From Microcyclospora pomicola (Eukaryota; Ascomycota; Dothideomycetes; Capnodiales), in the NCBI GenBank assembly GCA_002786065.1, contig NHNY01000001.1, positions 1,426,001-1,490,000 on the forward strand: 64,000 nt of DNA, written 5' to 3'. A program made the translations under genes and the position numbers. Shown here one piece after another: positions 32,053 through 44,182 of this stretch. Below the pieces are notes generated by a model. The model was given only the letters and a program-made list of their open reading frames with translations, searched no databases and was not told where the DNA came from. Position 1 is the stretch's first letter. Every line of letters starts with the position of its first letter.

Positions 32053-33364
32053 TCAATCCTCCTCCCCCTTCCCAGCGATGTCCCCCATCAACACGCCCTC
32101 CTGCTCCTCCATCTCCAGCAAGCCGAGGCCCGCGCCGCCGCCCATCATAGCCGGATTGGCGCGCGTGCGGATCCACTCGGTCTCGACGCGGAAGAACACC
32201 CACAGGAAGCGGCGCCCGACCTCGAGCAGCTCGAGCAGGAAAATGATGCCCTCGACGTCGTAGAAGTGCTCGAGGTGCGGCGACAGCTTCAGCGCCCAGG
32301 CGAAGCGCAGCACCAGGTCCACGCTGATCATCGCGTAGTAGTAGGACGTCGGGAAGAGGCGGGTGCGGCGGAGGCCGTAGGGGACTGTGTGTGCGGGATT
32401 ACGGTGGTTAGTGCTGGGTGTTTTGTTTTGAGGAGCAGAGGAATAAGGGCCTTACATTCGGGACTCGTGCGCTTGGCCGAGAACAACGTCAGATCCCAGT
32501 CGCGCGCCACGTCCCAGTAGAACGAGTAGATGGCGTTGACGCCCGCGGCCAGCAGCCACAGTGCGTGCAGATCCACGCCCAACCATGCTGTGTGCGCCTT
32601 CATGAAGTACGAGAGGAACACCACGGGGAACGCCGTCGCGTACTTGGCCGCGTTGGCGTACTGCTGGTCCGTCACGCACTGCCGCAGGCGCATCGCGAAC
32701 GGCGCCGCGTAGATCAGCGGCACCAGCAGGTTGTGCGCGCTCGCGCGCGTCGTCTGCCGCCATACCAGCGCGATGGCCGCGATGTAGATCTCGGAGAGCG
32801 GGCGCGCGTAGGACGTCAGCGCGTCCGCGAGCAGGACGTCGCCGAACTTGCCATCTTCCGTGCGCGCGAGCCCGCCGATGCTGATGCGTTGCAGGACGTG
32901 GAGGAAGCGGGTGCGGCCGGTGGAGGGGAAGAGAGCACTGCGCTGGAGCAGGCGCGTGGGGACGAGGAAGGCGGCGCCGACGAGGAAGAGCGTGAGGTGC
33001 GGGAGGGCTTCGTAGAGGATCGCTTGCGGCTGGTTCTGTGTCGTGAGCAGGAAGAGGATCGTCGAGGCGCCGAGAATATACAGCAATGCTGTCGCGAAAT
33101 TCCACACGGAGCGGTGATGGGGTGGTTCGGTGTGGGAGATGCGCACGGGGTATTTGATCAGGTAGGGCACATCCTGGGTAGGACTGCGTTAGCAGATATA
33201 GGTCAAGAAGACGAAGGTAGGCATACAATATTCTTGCGCCCAAGACCGTACAAGTTCAACCCCCAGAGCCATACTCCGATCGTGATGAGCGTCGCAAGCT
33301 TGTAGGGAAGCGGAGCGATGTCATTGGGTTCCGAAGTTGAGGTCGGTGGATCGATGTCAGCCAT
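32053..33364 (-). CDS. ERD1: Erd1-type EXS-domain membrane protein
   Basis: A 395-residue polytopic membrane protein in three exons, complement(32053..32384, 32456..33173, 33227..33364), introns 53 and 71 nt. Exon 1 gives MADIDPPTSTS and the first membrane helix (LATLITIGVWLWGLNLYGL). The EXS domain follows with the characteristic FGDVLLADALTSYARPLSEIY, VFLSYFMKAHTAW and the FYWDVARDWDL block, and ends in exon 3 with LRFAWALKLSPHL and FRVETEWIRTRANP. Erd1 in yeast is a Golgi protein needed for retention of luminal ER proteins and glycosyltransferase recycling, and recycles phosphate from the Golgi lumen. The N-terminal SPX domain of Syg1/Pho84-like relatives is absent, which separates Erd1 from Syg1/Xpr1. 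Third codon positions are exceptionally G/C-rich. Head to head with ECM29. Confidence 0.9.
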
Positions 33365-33766
33365 CGCCTCGGTAGGACCGTCGAAAGATCATTCGGCCTT
33401 TGTGCAAATCGTCAGGTCGACATCGAGACAACGTGTCTTGTCAATTCTGGAGATGGGGTGAAACTGTGGAGGTTCCGGTAGCTTGGGTTAGGTGCAGCGG
33501 GATTCGCGGGCAGAGGCGCAATCCTAGTGCCCGCTACCACGATGTGGCGCTCCGAGCCTGCGATTGCGTTTCGTGGATGTCGTTTGCGTAGTCGATGTTG
33601 CCTGTGGCGGTGTCTATATATGATTATCGGGCAGGTGATCAACTGGCTTTGAGATCACATAAATCTGGCATGCTTCCCCTGGCTTTGGACTTCTCATCAG
33701 TATGACCTGACAGGATATTGGAAACACGTTCAACCACTCCGAAGAGCTCTTGCTCAGCCCTTAACC
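33365..33766. promoter_or_regulatory. Shared upstream region of ERD1 and ECM29
   Basis: A 402-bp head-to-head spacer. A TATATATG patch lies at about 33614-33622. No other motif stands out. Confidence 0.4.
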
Positions 33767-36700
33767 ATGTCTTCACAATCGCCGGAACAACGCGAGCTGA
33801 CGCTCATCGGCAAGGTCGAAATGCGGATAGCGTTGGCCGATTCAGATGCGAAGCTGGAAGGGACACTGAAGACTTATCTGGCTCCTCTTCTGTTGAAGAT
33901 GGCATCAGAACACGTCAGCGTCCGCAACAAAGTCGTGTCTGTGTGTCAGCATATCAGCACCAGGACCAAACCGCAATCAATATCGCTTCCGGTTGCGGCG
34001 CTCGTCAAGCAGTTCAAAGAACAAGAGAACTCGTTTGTCCGTCACTTTGACATGGTTTACATACAACAGGGTGTCAGCCGTCTGCCGCCCGCAGAGAAAG
34101 CCACTTTGTTTCCACTGGTCGTCAATGGTATCTCGAAGAGTGGCAAACATGGTCCACAGATCTTCAACCTCGTGCTACGGTTGCTGGAGTCGTTCGTTCT
34201 GCCGTTGCGAGGTAGTAAGGAGGATCATGATCTGCGCACGACTCTTGACTTCTCAGACCAGGACGCCTCATACCTGGCCACATGGCTCGGTAAATTCATG
34301 CTTTTCGTGCCTCAAAAAGGAAGCATTCGGATTTTCCCTGGATTGACCCCTGACGGTTATGCGTTCATCAGCCTTCAGGGAAAGGAAGATCTCTTCAATC
34401 CGGCTGCGAGTGGTCTCAATCTGTTACAAACCAAAGTACTCGCCGCGAAACTGCTCGCTAGTGGGCTTTTCACCGACCGCGAGCGAACACTGCCAGCACT
34501 GTTCGCTTCTGCGGATCCTGCATCGGGTATACGTGACGTCGGCGATGATATGTTGAAACGTGCATTGCCCGCCACGGATTTCGAGGATGAGCAGCTGATG
34601 AAACAGCTTTTCCAACTGTACTTTGGAAGTGATGGCGCGCCTCGCGTTCGCGCACCATTACGATTGAAGATTTTGGGCCTGCTGAGCAAGTCCATCAAGA
34701 GCACGACTTTCGCGAATGATATCATGAGGGTCGTGAACGATGGGATCTCTAATGCGAGTATGGATGGAGAAGATGTTGTAATGTCAAATGGTCCTGAAAG
34801 GTACGTTTGCAATACACGTGAAGCCCCTGGTGAAGCCACTAAGGTCATGCAGCACGTTCGCGTGACAATGTTTTCACGCTTTTCGATGACTCCTGGGTTT
34901 GCTGACACCAAAACAGCAATAGTGCGACAGGTAGAGAAGCAACGAAACTCCGAACAGCAATCTTTGCATACGTGAACTATGTCGCACGGAATGGTTCTTC
35001 GGAAACACTGCATGCAATCGCGCAACGTGTAGTTCTGAAATTAAGGGACTATATCGAGAATCAAGGCTGGTCAAAACCAGGCACGAATGAGGATCTGGTC
35101 TCCCGAGGCTATGCTTACGAAGTCATTGGCCTTCTCGCAAAAGCAGGCCCGAAAGGTCTACTCGTGGAGCCGGAACATCCGACTCTGGATTTGTTGCGAT
35201 GGTTGTTCCAGTCGCTAGCACAAGACTCCGCCGGAAACTCCATCACCGTCAGTATTGAAGAGTCGCTAGCAACAGTCCTGAGCGCCATGTCGCGAATGGA
35301 CTTCAGTGATGACGAACAACACGTCCTCGAAGGACTTCTAATCGATCAGATGGCACAGTCTGCCGACCTAGAAGCCCACAAACGGTTACGCAGCACAGCG
35401 TACGTCGCAATCCGATATACGAACAGATGTCTTCCGTATGCATCTGTAAAAGCCAGATGGATCAACGTGTTGGGTCTTGGACTTCCGGATGATCGAGCGG
35501 AGGTGCGTGAGGAGGCTGAAAGAGGCTTAAGCCCGTATTGGCATCAAATGCTCAATGGCACCATCGGATCAGCAGAGTCGTCCCAGATCTCAATGCCAAC
35601 GCTTGAGCAGCTTGTCGAACAATTCTTCCCTGGGCGTACTACAGACCTGGATCAAGAACCGATGGCTGTTGCGCAACAGGCTCGTCGTCTTCACCCTTCA
35701 TCATTTCAGACCATGACATCGTACGTGCGAAGGATTATGTTCCATGAAGCCTTGACGAATGCAGGTGTACAGTTGGAGATCGACAGCGATTGGGAGCGAA
35801 GAGTGGACACATCAGTAGACAGTGACGAGAAGTCGCAAGAAATCGTTGCCAGCCATATTCGAAGCCTTTGGCGTTCGTCGAATCGATTGGCTATAATGTT
35901 GTTGAGCGCCCTGTTCGTCAACTTCACGGAACAGCCCAACGGTACCGGAGGTCAAGTGATACAGTTCTTGGCATTATCGCCCGATGAACTGGTGCGCGTG
36001 CTTGTAGAGCACACAAAGGCTCTGGTCCCCATCACACGAAGCAACGACGTTTCTCGGCGGATATCTGCCGCACATACGTATGGTATACTGGCGTCACACA
36101 AAGACGCATTGCAACAAAGCGAGGAACAGATTGGACAGTTCGTCACCACCGCATCTGGATGGCAGGCAGCTATAGGCTCCGTCGCCAATCAGGTCCATGG
36201 CGCCATAGTCACTTTGGGCTACTTGTTAAGCAGAATGTCGTGTAGAGGACGAAACATACAAGAGATAAGCGTGTTCACGTCGTTCGTGAACACCCTGACC
36301 GATATCGTAGTGCAGTGTAAGGACACTACGCTCCGTGAAGGTGCTTACTCCGCCATTGGCCAGTTGTCCATGTTCAGCGCAGTCTCGGTTGCCACCATCG
36401 AGCAGTCCGTAACAATGAAAGTTCTGGTTGACAAGCTGTATGATACAGCGAAAACTGGCAATGAGCCAGCCATATTGTGCTTGGGCCAACTTTCGATGAT
36501 CTTGCCTGAGCAGTCGGCCGACGACAACAGCGATTTGCGAAATCTTGAGGAGAAACTACACAAGTTACATGAAATCAAGCAAGCGGAAGTACACTTCACT
36601 GTTGGAGAGGCTTACAGTTATGTAGCAAGTGCGTGGAATTCCGATGCGCTCGCCACAAAGCTTGACATCCGAGGTATGAAGCCTGCGGGTCCTGACCGAT

Positions 36701-39478
36701 CGATGACACTCTCTAGGATCTTCGGTCAAGTCCTGACCGATTGTACAACAACCAAACCGGCACTGAAACAGGCAGCAGTCATGTGGTTGTTGTGCTTGGT
36801 ACAATTCTGCGGTGGCAGACCAGAGGTTCAATCATACCTAGCGAAATGCCAAGCTGCCTTTCGACGCTGCCTCGCAGACCCGAGGAGCTTGGTGCAGGAA
36901 TCAGCTTCGAGAGGACTCGGACTGGTGTATGAAAAGGGTTCTCGGCAGCTCAAAGACGATCTCGTCAGGGATTTGGTCAACTCCTTTTCATCTGACCGAC
37001 AATCTCAGCTCGCAGGTAGTGTCTCGGCAGATACGCAGCTTTTTGAGCCCGGACAACTTCCGACAGGCGACGGCTCCGTGTCAAGTTATGCTGATATTAT
37101 GTCACTTGCTTCGGAGGTCGGCGGGGATTCAAGTCTTGTCTACAAATTCATGTCGATGGCGTCGTCGAATGCGATCTGGTCCACTCGTACCGCCTTCGGC
37201 AAGTTCGGATTGAGTAACGTGCTGTCCGACTCCACCGTGGACGGCTATCTATCGAACAATCCAAAGCTCTACCCCAAATTGTTCCGATATCGATTCGATC
37301 CCAAGAGCGGTGCCTCAATGGAAGTGATCTGGAAAGCGCTGGTCAAGGATTCTGCAACGACGATCGATGCACACTTCTCGGCGATCATGGACGATCTGTT
37401 GACAAGCATTGTTGGTCGAGAATGGCGGGTGAGGCAAGCAAGTTGTGCCGCGATTGCCGATCTGGTTCAGGGACGGCCTATAGAGAAGTATGAAGACTAC
37501 TTGGAACGCATATGGACACAGTGCTTTAAGGTACTTGACGACATCAAAGAGTCCGTCCGTGCCGCAGCTGCATCACTAGCTCGCACCTTGACTGGCGTTC
37601 TAACAAGGACGCTGGAAGCAGATCACTCGGCAACGAAGAATGCTGCTGCGATGTTGAAGCACGTGCTGCCATTCCTGCTATCGCCATCCGGACTCGAGTC
37701 AAGCGCGAAAGACGTCCAGGCTTTCTCCGTCCATACATTATTGGAAATCATCAAGAAAAGCAATGGCAAGACCTTGAGGCCGTTCATACCCGACCTCGTC
37801 GAACGTCTGCTCGGCTTGTTGAGCTCACTGGAGCCGGAGGCAGTGAACTATGTCCATCTCAATGCTGCGAAGTACAACTTGACCGAACAGAAGATTGACG
37901 ACATGCGGCTGTCTAGCATCCGATCAAGTCCGCTGATGGAAGCGATCGAACGTTGCCTGGATCTTCTGGATGAGGATACAATGCGACTTTTGCAACCAAG
38001 ACTCGAGAGCTCGATGAAGTCAGCCGTGGGCTTGCCTAGCAAAGTGGGATCGTCACGAGTTCTTGTATCGTTAAGCACTCGGAGATCGGCGTTATTCAGG
38101 CTACACGCCGATAGTACGCTGAAGCTCATTGAGAAAGTAATACTGGATCGCAATGAAACAGTGTCGAGCTCGTATGCTGTCGCGGCCGGTTATGTGGCAA
38201 GGCTCGCGAGCGATAAGCAGATCCTTCGGCTTGTCACCTTTGCGCAAAGCTTATATTTCGAGTCTGAAGGTGACCGAGAGTCCGTGGTACCTCGCAAAAG
38301 CGTAACAGCTGGTGAGCTGCTATTCGCAATATCCAAGCAGGCAAATGATCGCTTTAACGCTCTAGCAGCGTCGGCGCTGCCATTCGCCTTTGTTGCTAAA
38401 CATGATAGTCACGAGGCGGTCAAAGAGCAGTTCCAGAACACTTGGAATGAGTCTGTCGGAGGCACACGCGCGGTGGCGCTCTATTTGGAAGAGATCACGT
38501 CGTTATGTGCCAAGTATCTTGACTCACCTCAGTGGACTTTAAAGCATACGGCTGCGCGCACAGTTGCTGATTGCGTGGTAACCTTAGCTTCGATCGAGAA
38601 AGAGCTAACCCCGAGCGTAGCAGCTACGTTGTGGCCAGTGTTGGACAAGGCATTGGGAGGTAAGACTTGGGATGGCAAAGAAGAAGTGCTATCAGCCTTC
38701 GCCAACTTCGTGGAGACCGGCAAGAATTATTACGTGGACCAACCAGCTACAGCTGCCAACGTCATCAAGGTCAGTCTCACGCTTATGATCCGGGCTTTCG
38801 AGTCGCTGTGGCGCTGACATGGATTCTGCACCTTCCTAGATTGCAGTCAGGGAAGCAAAACGACAGAATGTGCAATATCAGCGACATGCGCTCAAATGTC
38901 TGGCTCGCGTAGTCTGTGCGAGACGCGATGTCGATCTGAGCAGCACAGTGCAAGAGATTGCTTTGCCGTTGATTACCGACGCCAAGGATGGCACAAAAAT
39001 GGACGTTGCTGATGGGCCAAGCTCACAAGACAAGGATAGATCGTATGTTGACGCATCCTCTAGCCAAAATGAGATAATTGCTGCCGCCATTGACGCCATC
39101 TTGGCTTCGATCAACCCAGCCATGACGCCACCAAGCCAAATAACGGCGCGCCTGACAGACGCTCTGAGCAGCATACTAGCATTGGAGCATCCTGCGGCCG
39201 TTACTTGGCGCAGCGTCTATCAGGGTCTAGAGCAACTGTTCATCCGGCTAAAAGGACTTGACAACGGCGGCCGGCCAGTATACGAAACCTACACGAACCT
39301 CCGTGCGGTGCTGCTGCAGGAGCCGGGAACGGAAGCATTACGTCTGCTCCGAGCAAATGCTGTTGTTGCTGCTACTGCACTGTCACCACAGCTCAAGATG
39401 GAAATGCAGGTGGACATTGAAAGTTTGTGTGTGGCTGAACAGTCCCCGGTTGTTCGAGAGCGGCTGGAAAAGTCTTAG
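33767..39478 (+). CDS. ECM29: Ecm29, proteasome adaptor/scaffold
   Basis: A 1841-residue HEAT-repeat protein from three exons, join(33767..34800, 34917..38769, 38840..39478), introns 116 and 70 nt. The last acceptor is the CTAG at 38838-38839, which alone restores the frame (IAVREAKRQNVQYQRHALKCL). Ecm29 binds both the 20S core and 19S cap, checks holoenzyme assembly and tethers proteasomes. The N-terminus ELTLIGKVEMRIALADSDAK and the blocks FDMVYIQQGVSRLPPAEK and LATWLGKFMLFVP are family-typical, followed by tandem alpha-helical repeats. Length matches yeast Ecm29 (about 1870). If intron 1 is kept, the frame runs on to 34975 and yields a 402-residue N-terminal fragment. It shares an upstream region with ERD1, and two 20S subunit genes lie 10-17 kb to the left. 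Confidence 0.94.
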
Positions 39479-40768
39479 GAGATACGGTTATGTAATCCAG
39501 ACCTGGGCACTGATGAACATTCATCCGACTCGCTGTCTGTGTTGTTGCTGGCTGCTCTCAGGTGGTACGCTGGGTACAGTATGAAGCTGTAAACTTCTTG
39601 AATCATTGTTGCTTCGGCGCAGAGTAAACGCACGACACGACTGTGACACAAAGCCTCACAATAATCACGATCCAGTTCGGAAAACCCTCACAAGACGTGA
39701 TTGTTTTAAGCTTGATGGATTAGCGCGGGAACATTAGCCGGAGCCTTCATTAGTTCTGGCCGCGTTATCGTTTACGCGCAACCACTGCATCTTGTCCGAC
39801 AACACTGCAACAAGTACTTGAGCTTATACAGAATGAGTATACTCGCCGGATCCGCAAGCCTCAGGAGACTGAAATGTTCCATCAGATGACGCTGGTGGTG
39901 GCAAATTTCGTGGTCGCCGGACGATGATCTGAGCACTCTGGTTTCGATCGTCCCCGTCAATTTCGCGGAGCAAAGACCACGTCACAGCTGCGTGCGGACG
40001 ATATGGTTCCCATGTCGTAAACTGCAGCCGACCTTCGCCCGCGCTGAAGTATCGCCTCGTCTCCATATTCCCATGTTGCAACCTCGATCAGGGTCAAGCA
40101 GCATGGCGACGTGCCTGATGATTTGCATCCACGATGGGAAGACCATCTGCTGCACCAATGAACAACACGCTACGTTCCTGCACACGAGCCGTGGCCCTAG
40201 ATTGATCATCGATGATGGTGTTGCGACGGCGCCGCGGATGTGAGCCGCGGCGGTAGTGTCCCGTGTCCAGCCATGTAGGAGATCTCTCACCACTCGAGAT
40301 ACCTCTCCGCATGTACTACACCGTTGGTGCAACGGTATGCAAGGCATGATCCTTGTCGAGCAACAGCGTCTGGCCACATGCCACTTTCACCTTCTCCAAG
40401 GCCGCAGAAGCCCTAATCCCTAGACTTGTACTCCTGGCGCCCAAGACCACAGAGACTGGATGCGGAGAACTTCGCTGTTTCGCCACGATGGTACTGAACA
40501 ATTTTACCCGTCTAGCTGCTGGTCGTCCGCGGGTCCACGCAGCAGGTCAGCGAGAGCTTGTCGCGCACTGATACCGTAGACTTGGAGTTGCTGCTACATG
40601 CGCAAAGTATCGCACAGCGACGATTACTGCCCGGGCTGCCACGCGTCCCAGGGATTACCGGACGAGGCTCGGGCACAAGATCATGCAGGGCAAGATTCAG
40701 CTCTTTGAAGGCTGATCTCCCCGTCAGACACGTGTGGTCGTAGTCGTGTGTATAGGACACATACACAC

Positions 40769-40808
<40 letters not shown>

Positions 40809-41680
40809 ACATACACAGACACACGCAACCATAACAGTACTGTATGTACGTCCGTCCACCGGCCAAGGTAGCAGGCTATGTACATGCTTGCAACGGGGTA
40901 GATGGAGGAAATGGATGTACTGTACTGTAGCATGTGCTAGAGTGCTGTAGGACCCTTAGTTCGTCTAGAGGGTAGGCTGCCCCGTCCTCGTGCTTTTAGA
41001 CCACAGCTATATGTGTCAGGTCTTGGCTGGTAGATCAGAGGTAAGCTTTTGTTGCCTCTCGCTAGACTCGATTTACCCAATTTTTCCACCGGTTCAAGCA
41101 AGTGCCTCGTGACCATCCCAGCTGGTCACTTGCACCAGCAGCTTATCCCTGACGATGGTACGGGGCATATCGTGGGGTGGTGTCGCCGCTGCCATCATAC
41201 CTCCATGCAATCACTGCACTACTGTGCCGTGCAGCAGCATCATTCTCGAATGCGCAAGCCATTGGAAGCTTTTGCATGTTCCTTCCGGGAAAACAGTCTT
41301 GCGCTGTTCCCTGTCGTACACTCCTATTATGCCCGGGATGCTTACGACTTGCATCGCGCAGAAGCCGAGTCAGCTAAAAGCACTTGTGCTGTACCTGACC
41401 CTATATCAACCTCGTGTCTAGCAGCTCGCCGCTCATCTTGGCCGTTTGTGTTCACCCATCGGCCTCACTCTGCTGGCAGCTGATCTCTCTTGTTTGGTCA
41501 TTTCAACGTGTCTCCTCCGTCTGAACTCGACATCGCCCAATGTCATCCTCGGCACCATGAGCAGTCGGCGGTTGCCGTAATCAAACGTTTGACATGCAGG
41601 AACGAGGCGCGCAAGTCACTCTATTTACTCCACGGCTGCAAACCCATACGTTCCCGCCTTTAGCACCTCGTTACGCACAA
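39479..41680. other. 2.2-kb intergenic stretch
   Basis: No gene recognised between ECM29 (3' side) and the Zn2Cys6 factor (promoter side). It contains a CA-rich microsatellite at 40757-40825, and the open frames around it are low-complexity or unrelated to any family. A few tRNA-like stems were considered and rejected. Confidence 0.45.
40757..40825. repeat. (CA)n microsatellite
   Basis: About 69 bp of CA dinucleotides interrupted by CCCACCC and ACAT units; the longest pure run is about 24 bases (40778-40802). The reverse-strand reading gives Cys/Val-rich frames that are artefacts. It lies in intergenic DNA. Confidence 0.95.
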
Positions 41681-44182
41681 ATGGATGCGACGACCGGGCG
41701 ATCAGCATCGTCCAGCTCTCGTCGCGCCCCACGACTTTCACATCGTTCAAGGGCGGGATGCTGGACCTGTCGAGGCCGAAAAGTACGTATTAGAGGCCGC
41801 AAGCTTGTGAGTCGAGACTAACATGCTACAACAGGTGAAATGCGACGAGGGACGACCAGTATGCGGGGTGGGTATCCTTGAGCTGTCCCGATCATCCTGA
41901 GCTTCAATTGACCATCATCAGCCATGCGCGCGATTGAATCGCGACTGCGATTGGGATCATCGCTGGAACGTGAGAAATACTCGTTCAAAGCCTTCCCTTG
42001 GGACGTGCGACTGACGATGGATGAACAGTTCAACGATGCCACTTCCATCACGCAGGAAAAACACACGAATGTGACAACTGCTGGCAATGCCGTCTGGGAT
42101 CGTAAGTCTTCGCTACATTACAGCCACGTTTGCCAAGCAGCGGGACATGGTGTCAGTACATGACTTGCCCTTGTCGTGACCAAGGCATCGCGTGTATATG
42201 GCCGTGCTCGATGCTGTAGCTGCGTGGCCTGTGGTCAGTACGTATGAAACAAACACTGATGATGAGCAGCCAGCGTTCGTGTCAGTCCGGGTTCAAGCTT
42301 CCAAACCCGCCAACACGATGATCTACCAGCCTTTGGCGTCCTCAGAAACAACGAAGAGCGTGAACGCAAGGCCGAGACCAGGTCCCCTGGAACCTTCGGA
42401 GTAGTCGTCACGCCAGAAAGCTTTGCGGACTTGCCCGAATACGCATCAGCAACATCACCTACCAACAGCAGACAGCTTGTCGGACAGTCTCCCACTGATC
42501 CTTCCGACTTGCGTTCACCGCTCTCGACAGCCGGATCGTTTAGCGGCGAGGACTCGACCACCGTGGTCTTACAGCACTTTGAGGATGTTTCATCTGCATC
42601 GGTGACATCCCAATCGACACCGGTGTCGCCTCGAAGATCAAGCTTTGCGGATAGTATGCAGGGTCTCACAATCTCCAAGTCCTTACCGAGTGCTCGGACG
42701 GTCCAGATGATGTCCAGCAGCTCCATAGTCTCGAGTGACGACGAAAAATATCTAAAGCATTTCCACCACTATGTTGTGCCAAGACTTGTCCAGCCTGCCA
42801 TATTCGAAGCAGACGCAAGACAACTCAGCTCGGGCCCCTCAACGATAGAGATCTTCGCAATTGAAGCTGCAAGATTCAGACCAGTAAGTCCTACGATGAT
42901 TGTGGAGCCGACTTGGTCGACATGATCGCTTACCATCATATCCAGCTACACCACGCGATCTGTGCTGTCAGCGCTTTGAACCTAGCTTATACCGGCCGTG
43001 CTTCCTTGGAAGTAGCGATGCAACACTATCATCAGGCATTATCTTCCTCTGTAGATCCGACAAATGCGGACGAGATACTGTCCGATGGCGTTTTTCTTCG
43101 ACACTTCCTTCTCTTTGTCTACGACATATGCGTCCCAATATCGACCGATAATGGTGGTGCCCACATGTGGGCAGAGCACCTTAGACACCTTCTCCGACTC
43201 ACCGTCAAGCGGCGTGAGCGATTTGGACATGAACGTCTCGGCTACATCGTGTGGACAATCTGCGAATTGGATATGTATGCATGTGCCAGAGGCAGTGGCA
43301 ATTGTGATTTCATTAGCACCATCACACAACAGCATATGCTTCCTGAGCTACACGACCAGATTCCTCATCGCATGTCACGCAGGGGCATTCCGTATCGAGA
43401 AGAAGAGGAACCCATATTCCCGTTCGTTTTGGCGATGAACCAGAGCGTAGTTGTGGAGACTGCAAAGATCGCGCGTCTCGCAGACCTTCTGCGTGCCGAA
43501 CAGACCGCTCTGGGCTCTTCGTCGGTCCCGCTTGAGACATACAGGAATTGGCAAAAAAGAGTGGCACGAGCACAATCAGAACTCGTCTCGTCGTGGTCAC
43601 ACCACTACCCAGCTCCGTTGGGACCAGAGAGTCTCGGGGCAGGGAACAACCTCCCACCACGAGTGCGCTTCGTTTTCGAACATGTAGGCATCATTTCTTG
43701 CAGCAAAGATCATAGTAACGACGCTGACTGCTTCTCTACAGGCTTTCGCTCTATATTACGCCGCCATCATCTACTCCCGTACATCGATGTTCCTGGGACA
43801 AAGAATGATGCTCGCTGCCACAGATCATTCCATTGTTGCAGATACTGAACACTGTTGCGCTGGCATCCTATCACTTGCCACAAGCATGCTGAGTGATCGC
43901 GCACAGCCCGACTTTTATTCCCGCCGTCGCATCGTCTTTCCCATCTTCATGGCTGGCTTGGCCACGGCTTTGCCCACCATGAGGAGGCAAGCTCAAGACC
44001 TTTTGCGGCGTCTTGAAGGCAGCGGCGGCATCGCCCAGAATACTTTCTATACCCGACAACTACTCGTGGCCGTTGCCGAAGCGCAGCATCATGCCCATCT
44101 TCAGGGTGTAGCTGCTGAGACGGTCGAGTGGTTCACCATTGCTCAGGAACGCCGGCTGAATGTGGTCAATTGTGGGTTGTGA
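41681..44182 (+). CDS. Zn(II)2Cys6 transcription factor
   Basis: A 682-residue protein from seven exons: join(41681..41782, 41835..41867, 41922..41969, 42029..42101, 42270..42883, 42946..43683, 43742..44182). The binuclear zinc cluster is spread over the first three exons: GCWTCRGRK, then VKCDEGRPVCG, then PCARLNRDC, giving all six cysteines in the usual spacing, followed by DWDHRWN. Exons 5-7 contain the fungal-specific middle region (PF11951-like), with TFGVVVTPESFADLPEY, LHHAICAVSALNLAYTG, HYHQAL and HMWAEHLRHLLRL. Intron 5 (42884-42945) is needed to rejoin the frame after EAARFRP. The start is uncertain: an in-frame ATG at 41594 adds 29 residues, but the one at 41681 is more typical. It likely binds DNA as a nuclear regulator; targets are unknown. 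No metabolic gene cluster adjoins it. Confidence 0.87.

Noticed and set aside
32418-33305. 295-codon plus-strand frame antisense to ERD1, plus a 263-codon shifted frame on minus
   Set aside because: Arg/Glu/Val-rich composition typical of shadows of a G/C3-rich gene; the real ERD1 exons explain the region fully.
40310-40400. tRNA-like D-arm and anticodon-stem pattern (TGGTGCAACGG, AAGG...CTTG)
   Set aside because: No acceptor stem closes it and no T-arm GGTTCRANNCC follows.
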